64,000 nucleotides of DNA from Calonectria ilicicola (Eukaryota > Ascomycota > Sordariomycetes > Hypocreales > Nectriaceae): positions 2,728,001 through 2,792,000 of the forward strand of contig CP085833.1 in assembly GCA_020809705.1 (NCBI GenBank), written 5' to 3'. This document shows positions 56,472 to 64,000 of this stretch, one piece after another. The notes under the pieces are model-generated. The model worked only from the letters and a program-made list of their open reading frames with translations, had not been told where the DNA came from and did no database searches. Numbering within the stretch: the stretch's first letter is position 1; every line of letters begins with the position of its first letter. Made by a program: the position numbers and the translations under genes.

Positions 56472-58974
56472 ATGCTCCGTCATTCTCTAGCTCGTTCGGC
56501 TTGGCGGACCGGCCGGCGGGCCGTCAATGTCTCGCGGACCTTCGCGACGACAAGCCAGCGTCCTGCCGAGGTGGAGCTAACAATTGGTGAGCATCTTTGT
56601 GTATCCAGCCATTGACCACTCGACGGTGTGCTAACTCGGCGGTAGATGGAAAGAAGGTGTCGATTGAAGGTACGATTGGATGATTGGGGCCCTTGGAAGC
56701 CGTTTCTAACGTCATTGCAGCTGGTTCGGCCCTCATCCAGGCCTGCGAGAAGGCGGGTTCTATTGTCCCAAGGTGCGTTGAGATTGACCCAAGATGCACT
56801 TATAACTTGACTAATGCCGTATAGATACTGCTACCACGAGTACGATACCCCGAACCTGCAATTCCGACCGATATAATGCTGACACCGCCCCCAGGAAGCT
56901 CATGATTGCCGGTAACTGCCGAATGTGCCTCGTCGAAGTCGAGAAAGCCCCTAAGCCCGTGGCCTCATGTGCCTGGCCTGTACAGCCCGGAATGGTCGTC
57001 AAGACCAACTCTCCCCTTACCCACAAGGCTCGAGAGGGTGTGATGGAATTCCTCTTGGCTAACCACCCTCTTGACTGCCCCATTTGTGATCAGGGTGGTG
57101 AGTGTGATCTTCAGGATCAGTCTATGCGTTACGGTGCCGACCGAGGTCGATTCCACGAGATTGGTGGTAAGCGTGCCGTCGAGGACAAGAACATTGGTCC
57201 TCTCATCAAGACATCCATGAACCGATGTATTCACTGCACCCGATGTATCCGATTTGCCAACGACATTGCCGGAGCACCGGAACTTGGATCCTCAGGCCGT
57301 GGCAACGATATCCAGATTGGTACCTACCTTGAGAAGAACCTCGACTCAGAGATGTCTGGCAATGTTATCGACCTTTGCCCCGTCGGTGCCCTTACTTCTA
57401 AGCCTTATGCTTTCCGAGCCCGTCCCTGGGAACTGAAGCACACTGAGTCTATCGATGTCCTCGATGGTCTCGGCTCCAACATCCGTGTCGACTCCCGAGG
57501 TCTTGAGGTTATGCGTATTCTACCCCGACTCAACGACGATGTTAACGAAGAGTGGATCAACGACAAGTCCCGATTTGCTTGCGATGGCCTGAAGACTCAG
57601 CGATTGACTATGCCCCTTGTTCGCCGCGAGGGTCGATTCGAGCCTGCTGACTGGGAGGAGGCCATGACTGAGGTGTCCCGTGCTTGGCAGATCAAGAACC
57701 CCCAGGGCAACGAATTCAAGGTCATTGCTGGTGCCTTGACTGAGATCGAATCCCTTGTCGTCGCCAAGGATATGGCTAACAAGCTTGGATCCGAGAACCT
57801 TGCTCTGGACACACCCACCGGTAGCCAGCCTATTGCCCACGGTATTGACGTCCGATCCAACTACATTTTCAACTCCACCATCTGGGGCATTGAGGAGGCC
57901 GACGCTATTCTGATCGTTGGAAGCAACCCTCGACACGAGGCTGCTGTCCTTAACGCACGTATCCGAAAGCAATGGCTCCGATCTGACCTTGAGATTGGTG
58001 TTGTTGGTGAGTCCTTCGAATCTACCTTTGAGTTCGAGCACCTCGGATCCGACCACGCTGCCCTCAAGTCGGCTCTTGCCGGACCTTTCGGCAAGAAGCT
58101 CCAGGCTGCTAAGCGCCCCATGATCATTGTCGGCTCTGGCGTCACTGATCACGCCGATGCCAAGGCCTTCTACGAGACTGTCGGTGACTTCGTTGAGAAG
58201 AACGCTGCCAACTTCCGAACTGCCGAGTGGGACGGTTACAACGTCCTCCAGCGTGAGGCCTCGCGTGCTGGTGCTTTCGAGGTCGGCTTCACCGTTCCTT
58301 CGGCTGAGGTTGCCCAGACCAAGCCCAAGTTCGTCTGGCTTCTTGGTGCCGATGAGGTCAATGAGGCCGATATCCCCAAGGATGCCTTCGTCGTCTACCA
58401 GGGCCACCATGGTGATAAGGGCGCTCAGATCGCTGATATCGTTCTCCCCGGTGCCGCTTACACCGAGAAGGCTGGTACATACATCAACACCGAAGGCCGA
58501 GTGCAGATGACCCGTGCCGCCACCTCCCTGCCCGGTGCTGCCCGAACTGACTGGAAGATCCTGCGAGCTGCCAGTGAGTTCTTGGGCGCTCCTCTGCCCT
58601 ACGACGATGTTTCCGTGGTCCGTGACCGCATGGTTGAGATCAGCCCTGCCCTTGCTGCCTACGATGTCGTTGAGCCTGTTGCTCTTCCTCAGCTCAGCAA
58701 GGTCCAGCTTGTGGACCAAAACAAGGGTGCCCAAGTCACCGGCGCTCCTTTGAAGAAGCCTATCGACAACTTCTACTTCACAGACGTCATCTCGAGGAGG
58801 TAAGATATATCGATCATGCATTCATTAATTAACTCATTTGCTAACGTATTTGGTAGTTCACCCACAATGGCTCGCTGCTCGGCTGCTAAGGCCTCAGGCG
58901 ACCCCCGAACGAACTTTATGGCCCCCGGTATGGAGGAGGATAGACCCATGGGCCAAGTCGAGTACGGAGCATAA
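56472..58974 (+). CDS. nuo78: NDUFS1 homologue, 78-kDa subunit of complex I
   Basis: Six exons: 56472-56586, 56646-56669, 56721-56772, 56825-56839, 56895-58799 and 58857-58974, giving 742 residues. MLRHSLARSAWRTGRRAVN is a mitochondrial presequence. Iron-sulphur ligands are visible: [20 protein letters not shown] plus ASCAWP for the 2Fe-2S site, HPLDCPICDQGGECDLQ for one 4Fe-4S site, and CIHCTRCIRF with a later LCPVGALT Cys for another. The rest is the molybdopterin-oxidoreductase-like domain. Exon 4 is a 15-nt microexon coding YCYHE, with the first cluster ligand. If the last intron is retained, translation stops 3 nt later at 58801; splicing adds the conserved end SSPTMARCSAAK...DRPMGQ. The subunit carries electrons from FMN towards ubiquinone. 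Confidence 0.97.
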
Positions 58975-59277
58975 AGAGGCGGCTGTAAAAGAATAGAAAG
59001 ATTTCCATTTGTCTGGGATGTTAGTAGTGCTTGTACATATAGGACGTCGGGCTGGAAGGTGAAGGTAAATAAGTCGACATGCTGGTCCCCCCCCCCTTTC
59101 GGCGTGCGTCTTTGAATTAAAGCCTTTTTACATCATCTTGACTTGGTTTTGATGGACCTCCTGAAGACTGCGCTGATGCTGATTTTTGCCTGAAATGACA
59201 CGCTTCTTTGGTATAAATGGCCCTTTTGGAGGTTTGGGGAGATATCTGGAGGGGGCAACGGCTCGCTGAACCGGGTT
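58975..59277. other. Intergenic between convergent genes
   Basis: 3' flanks; a C-run lies at about 59086-59096. Nothing else seen. Confidence 0.5.
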
Positions 59278-59943
59278 CTAGCTAGGTCGGCGGTCCATCT
59301 CCTTCTTGATCTCCTGCTGGTAGTAACTGCGAAGCTCGTTGATGTGCCTCTCGTAGCCCTCGAGGTCTGTTGCACTCATTACCCCTAGGCGGAGCATGTG
59401 GTTTGCAGCCCATTCACGGGGGTTATGCAGAACCACGCCATTAATAAAGTCGGGCTGGGGAATGACCTCAAGGTTGCAGTCCTTGCTGGGGTCCTGCGGT
59501 TGCTCCATGTTGCTGATCATGTCGGCCACTTCTGAGGGGCTCATGCCCGGCTCCGTGTCTGCAAGGTATGTTCCCATCTCAAAGAGGTAGGCTTCCTGGC
59601 GGCGGGCATCCTGAACGATGCGGGCAGCGTCGCGGGTGAATATATTGAGCAGGTTGTTGTGAACTGCGGCCGAGTGCTTGTCCAACTGGGCGAGTGTCTC
59701 ATGTAGCTCCTCGAGACGGGTCGTGGGTGGCGTGAAGGGTGCAGAGGGGTCCTCAGTGAGGGGCACAAAGATGCATGGCGCAAGGGACTGAATGGAGGGG
59801 ATAATGGGCTCGCCTGCGGGATCCTCCTCTGAGCGCGGGGGGTCTGCGCGGAAGCTGGCAGGTTGGGGAAATGCGATGCCGCTATGGCTTGTGCTTGACG
59901 AAGCTGAGTCTGAGCCTGGGATCTGGTGACTTGGCTGAGCCAT
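59278..59943 (-). CDS. Coiled-coil protein of unknown function
   Basis: An uninterrupted 221-residue minus-strand gene with ATG at 59943. The first 70 residues are Ser/Pro-rich and disordered. Residues about 75-125 look helical and coiled-coil forming (RLEELHETLAQLDKHSAAVH, then RDAARIVQDARRQEAYLFEM). A second part has VIPQPDFINGVVLHNPREWA, and the end is a charged helix (YERHINELRSYYQQEIKKEM). No targeting signal or transmembrane segment. I do not recognise the family; its length and helical content would suit a subunit of a small cytoskeletal or vesicle complex, but that is speculation. Confidence 0.75.
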   Translation of the reverse strand: MAQPSHQIPGSDSASSSTSHSGIAFPQPASFRADPPRSEEDPAGEPIIPSIQSLAPCIFVPLTEDPSAPFTPPTTRLEELHETLAQLDKHSAAVHNNLLNIFTRDAARIVQDARRQEAYLFEMGTYLADTEPGMSPSEVADMISNMEQPQDPSKDCNLEVIPQPDFINGVVLHNPREWAANHMLRLGVMSATDLEGYERHINELRSYYQQEIKKEMDRRPS

Positions 59944-61020
59944 GGACGATCCTAGGCGTTTGACGGGTGCTCTGCTCCCGTCAAACGCAATAAGAAGGAG
60001 GGGTCGGGGGGGGGGCGCGGGCGTGTGCAGAGTGTGAGTTTTTGACGATTTGGGGAAATCAGAGGAATTGATTCGTTGCGGCCATGCCCAGATTCCCGGG
60101 TTGGCGATCCTCAGGTGCTACAGCGGCAGTGGCTTGGCAAGGTTGCAGCTACGGTTCCTGCAGGGTGCGGGTTGGGGGGCGTCTGGTTGGCGGCAGGGCT
60201 GGCTAGTGGCATCAAAAGTGCAAAACAAGGAAAATCACAAGAGCAGTCAGGCTGCGCCGTCAGGCTGAGGGCGGATTGGTACCTGCATTAAGCTGGTGCG
60301 ACAGCTTAAACAAGACGCAACAGCCCGACCTACTGAACGAGTTAGGGCGAGCGAGTTAGTGGATGGGAGGGTCGGCCTGTTTGCTTAGAGGCTGCCACGC
60401 CGGTTTCTATTCACATGATGCATATACCACAGATGAAAATCGGTCGCCTGGAGTAGTCAAATAGTTAAATACTAGACATGGCTTTAGATACAAAGGTTTT
60501 ATGTACATAAAATGGACAACTAGTCAGGTGGGCAGCCGTCATGATATCTACCAATTCGTTACTCCCTATACATAAACCATCTCCGTCTGCTCCAGTCTTA
60601 AAAAAAAACAACCATAAACTGAGACCTCTTACTCCAAAGCGCCTTGGCCAATTGAATATTATCTTCTACCAAAATCATGTACTGCAGGAGTCTCGGGCTC
60701 GGTTTGCTGTTGACCTTGTCATGATGCCATCTCCCAAGGCATCGTCGCGCTAAATATATTGCGTCTCCTAGATCAAATCGAAGACAATATGCGAGAGACA
60801 TATGTAGTGGTGTCCAAAGATTCGTGGCATTATATCCATCACTAGCTTGCTGTGCTGGAATTCATCGTGGGTGTGATTGGGAAGGTCGTGGTCGGAATTG
60901 ATAAATGTCTCCATCTTTGGGTCGTGATATAACCTTCTCCAAAAGCGTTATCCCATCGTACTTGTCCCCAAAGCTTGAGACATCTCAACCTGGGGCGGAT
61001 AAGAGGATCGCGCAGGTTTA
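59944..61020. other. Intergenic region
   Basis: Upstream of the gene at 59943 there is a long G-run cluster at about 59998-60020. The rest to 61020 shows no supported gene; short frames at 60541-60801 overlap on both strands. Confidence 0.5.
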
Positions 61021-62020
61021 TCACCGGCTTGGGACAACGCTCCGGACATACTCTCTCACCAGCTTAAACGCAGCTCGCACCAAGTCTTCCAGCCGCCTGT
61101 CCTTTCGTTTTCTCATCCATATCAAAACGATGGTTAGGATAATGAAGTCGGCGACCAAGTGCTTCATCACAACCCAAGCCAACCAGTTGATCCAGGCCGG
61201 AAAACTTCGTTCCTTCTTTGCTCGCCACTCACGACCTGTTGTGATCTGTTCCCGTAGCGCCGCGACCTCGGCTGACAGAGTTGTCAGGGCCCGTTCAACC
61301 TTGCGCTGCCACCGGCTGCCCCTCTGCACGGGGTCTTGAACCCCCTCAATAAGCTCATCCTCAAGATCCATTTGTCGCTGAGACTGTAGTTCGGCTTCGT
61401 CGTGCTCGCTCATAGGGCTGATGACCTTCATCGGACCTTCAGGTTCGCTCGGGGCATCCTGGAAATGTGGTGGTGCGTCAGTTGAACGGTTCGCTTTTGG
61501 TGATGAGAAGGACGAGCTCGGGCTGTTGTGCTTGATTTGGTTCCAAACGAATTCGAGTTCATCAACGAGCTCTTTGGCATCACTGCGATAACAAGCCGGG
61601 TCAGTCAGCCGAACCAGAACCGCGTTATGGGGAGATAGCCTTACGGTGTCGTCGCATAGCGATGCATCGTATCGATGAGGGCCTCAATGTATTTTCTTTT
61701 GGACTCTGTGCGGCTCATTCCCTTTTGCATATTCCACGCATCCCACTTATCCTTCTCGCGCTGCAGTTCGTCGGGGCTCATGCCTGAGGCGGCACTCGGG
61801 CGTTCCATGACGCCGTCGACATCACCTTCCATGGCTTGCTTGTAGAGTCCATAGAGACGCAGTCGGTCGGACGGAGGCGGTCGCGACGCACCAGTTTTGG
61901 GAATCTTCTTGACGGTATTGAGGGCGTGTACGAACACGCGATCTAGGCTAGTCGTCAGCAGACGCATGCGGCACACAGAGTCAAGCCGATATGGAAGTAC
62001 ATACCAACGGAGTCCGCCAT
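61021..62020 (-). CDS. ACBD5/Atg37-like membrane-anchored acyl-CoA-binding protein
   Basis: Minus-strand exons 62020-62005 (16 nt), 61942-61645 and 61582-61021 give 291 residues. The acyl-CoA-binding domain covers residues about 1-105: MADSVDRVFVHALNTVKKIP, PSDRLRLYGLYKQAMEGDVD, DKWDAWNMQKGMSRTESKRK and YIEALIDTMHRY. A disordered acidic middle follows, then a coiled-coil stretch (KVERALTTLSAEVAALREQI) and a C-terminal transmembrane helix VVMKHLVADFIILTIVLIW flanked by basic residues. This is the ACBD5/Atg37 layout: a tail-anchored peroxisomal acyl-CoA binder involved in pexophagy and contact sites. Exon 1 carries only five codons plus one base; the acceptor at 61943 is chosen because the nearer one, seven bases earlier, brings in a stop. 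Confidence 0.88.
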
Positions 62021-63120
62021 CTTGCACAAATTGATGAGAGGGCACCTTGTGGCTTCTCAGTGGCGGTCAACGAAATCGGAGTCGATGGGCGGTGGCAGAG
62101 GTTTGGATTCCGGATACCCTTTATCGGGCCCTGGGCCGTCCGAACCGCGGCTTAGTGACCGAAACCACCCCACAGGCAAGTAAACACGCGAGTGTGATTA
62201 GAAGCGAGAGGACGCTTTAGGAATAAAGAACACAACAGGGACCAAGATGGAATTGGGATTTCGCCGATGTTTCTGGCGCCGGGACCCAGAAACGCAATGG
62301 CAAAATCCCCAATACAGGGATCACAACAGCTGAACTGAAGTGGTGTTGATGATGTTGGATGGATGAATGGGGCTAGAATCTAAGATGGTGGATGACGGGG
62401 CTGCCAGCGCCAATGGGGAATTTGCGGAGGCCGTTTCCGCCATCGGCAAATCCAAACCCAATGGATCCTTTTTGACCTCGGTGCGGCGCTGGAATCGGCG
62501 CGTGCAGCCCCTGGGCAACACGCAGCTGGAGTCCCCCCACCGGCTGTGTTGGACAAGCTTGGAAATTGATGGCGACAGGCACGAGACGCTACAGCCGGCA
62601 CCTCGCATTTCGTTCCTCTCTCCCCGCGGTCAGGTTCCGAATGCAAATGCGCATGCGCACACGTGAAGAACGACACCGCCCGACCCATGCCACTTATCCA
62701 TGCTCAATTGACACACGTCGGGCCTGTGCATTGTTTATTAATCGATCCCCCCGCAGATTTAATTTTAATCCCAGGCCGAGGTGATTGATTCAGCAGCCAT
62801 CACCTCTCGGCGATCCATCATAAGGCAATGCCAACGGCATTTCTCCTCTCACCAGACTTGAGACACGTTTTGAACATTTGACAAATGCAGGCAACAACAC
62901 ATTGAGAAAAATAGAAGAAACAAAAGCAATATATTTGTCTATCGACCCATACTCGACGCCAGAAAAAAAAATACATGCTACTTGTACAATGCTAAAATCG
63001 GCATGTCAGGTAGCCTTATTTCGGCTTAGCAGTATGCCGTGTTCATATGCGGACATGACGTTAAATTGGGCTTCATGCCTCCTCAGTATCAAAGCATCCA
63101 ACCAATGTCGCAGAGTCACT
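62021..63120. other. Intergenic between the RNase III gene and the acyl-CoA-binding gene
   Basis: Promoter of the acyl-CoA-binding gene near 62021-62300 and 3' flank of the RNase III gene near 63120. No gene or RNA recognised in between. Confidence 0.5.
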
Positions 63121-64000
63121 CTAAGCCCCTGCTTCCTTTTGTGCTTCGACAAATGCCTTTTTCTTATCCCCATAAAGCTTCATGAGCTTTTTGTTCTCCA
63201 ATGCCGCCGTCGCTGCTTTTTGACCTGCCTCTTTTTTCTTCAATGCCGTACCGAACCCGAGGAGTTTGTTCGTTTCCCCCCACCCATCCATGTAAATGCC
63301 TACCGTAAACAACGGCAACCCTAGGTTTCTGTCTTTCTTGTTGTTGTTGGGCATGTCCTCATAGCGTAGCCGGACCCCTTTGACCACCAAGGTATTGGCT
63401 AGCTGCTCCTTGGGAAGTGGCGTGTTTGCACTTTTTGTAGCGTTTGATCCCATTGTTCCAGCTTCCTCTTTGCTCGCCGGCGCCAAGCTCCTAGTTCTCT
63501 CCTCACTTTTGATTTGGTCCTTGATGGTTCTGCCCCAGATCGCTTTCAGCCACGTGATAACAGTCTGTTGCCCTTTGGCCGGGTCGGATAAAATCACTGC
63601 AGCGACGAAAGCTTCAAAGATATCACCTTGTATCTTTAACACATCCTTGCGCTTAGTATTTGATTGCAGTACCTCCTCAATGCCTAGATCTGAAGGTAGG
63701 CGGGTTCGTTTGTCCATTTTGTACTGCCGAAAGTATTCCGCAAGAGTGGTATTCCGAACCAATTGCTCTCGAATCTGGGAGCATCGTCCCGCTGATGTGT
63801 TGGGAAAACTTTGAAAAATGAGGGTGGTGGCAATCATCTCCAGGTAGGCATCGCCTAGCCACTCAAGACGTTCATAATTTGGCCCATGGCCGACTCCGGG
63901 ATGGGTAAATGCTGCAACCTCGAGTTCTGGGTCTGAAATCTCAGGCAAAGGAGGCCACTCGGAGGGGATTTCAGAAAACGACCAAGGCGTGACGGTGCTT
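63121..64000 (-). CDS. RNase III (Rnt1/Pac1-like), partial at right edge
   Basis: The minus-strand frame is open from the window edge to a stop at 63121, giving the last 292 or so residues. The RNase III domain has NYERLEWLGDAYLEMIATT with the acidic pair of the signature, RCSQIREQLVRNTTLAEYF, and KIQGDIFEAFVAAVIL with the second acidic pair. All four metal-binding acids appear kept, so it should be active, unlike the catalytically dead mitoribosomal L3 relatives. A double-stranded RNA-binding domain follows: LPLFTVGIYMDGWGETNKLL, GFGTALKKKEAGQKAATAAL. Rnt1-type enzymes process rRNA, snRNA and snoRNA precursors. The N-terminus lies outside the window. Confidence 0.9.
   Translation of the reverse strand, partial: STVTPWSFSEIPSEWPPLPEISDPELEVAAFTHPGVGHGPNYERLEWLGDAYLEMIATTLIFQSFPNTSAGRCSQIREQLVRNTTLAEYFRQYKMDKRTRLPSDLGIEEVLQSNTKRKDVLKIQGDIFEAFVAAVILSDPAKGQQTVITWLKAIWGRTIKDQIKSEERTRSLAPASKEEAGTMGSNATKSANTPLPKEQLANTLVVKGVRLRYEDMPNNNKKDRNLGLPLFTVGIYMDGWGETNKLLGFGTALKKKEAGQKAATAALENKKLMKLYGDKKKAFVEAQKEAGA

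Noticed and set aside
57520..58821. 433-residue minus-strand open frame
   Set aside because: It lies fully antisense to the NDUFS1 main exon, has no domain, and reflects the biased third positions of that gene.

Overview
This window is nuclear DNA of a filamentous ascomycete. The evidence is dense protein genes on both strands, short spliceosomal introns (about 46-120 bp, mostly GT..AG with CTAAC-type branch sites), pyrimidine-rich leaders, and proteins of typical Sordariomycete type (Byr4, XRCC4, Lin1/CD2BP2, NDUFS1, SelO). Protein style suggests Hypocreales, but this is inference. No rRNA, tRNA, CRISPR array, intact transposon or prophage was recognised.

Layout. 0-12 kb holds housekeeping genes: the start of a probable mitochondrial protein running off the left edge, alpha-SNAP (Sec17), GAPDH, a 4.7-kb gene-poor stretch, Lin1 and Ufd1. 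12.5-31.5 kb is an unusual block of ten loci encoding small nuclear-type proteins with related Myb-like three-helix domains, usually followed by basic PRKR/AT-hook-like linkers and acidic tails. The left half is on the minus strand: A 12551-13177, B 13948-14538, lone first exons C 14764-14918 and D 15330-15502, and E 16046-17249. The right half is on the plus strand: J 20056-20846, F 23148-23657, G 24473-24904, H 26064-26691 and I 29799-31543. One unrelated coiled-coil gene (27595-28752) sits inside. 32.5-49 kb is housekeeping again: Hsp60, cofilin, Get5-like, Nop2, Byr4, XRCC4 and an aldo-keto reductase, plus a small orphan. 50-53.9 kb is AT-rich and largely empty. 53.9-64 kb carries SelO, NDUFS1, an unknown coiled-coil protein, an ACBD5/Atg37-like acyl-CoA-binding protein and a catalytically intact RNase III cut by the right edge.

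The most interesting material is the Myb-like cluster. Several members share intron position and phase. Genes A and B each have a stop codon overlapping the donor of a last intron that adds a short acidic tail. Exons C and D have intact starts and donors but no second exon of their own, and both are in phase with exon 2 of gene B. This could be a set of alternative first exons or a duplication array in decay. Gene I has an in-frame TAG in front of a long, still open Gln-rich extension.

Gene models were built by eye. Exon sums are multiples of three wherever a complete model is given, but splice sites have not been tested against transcripts.
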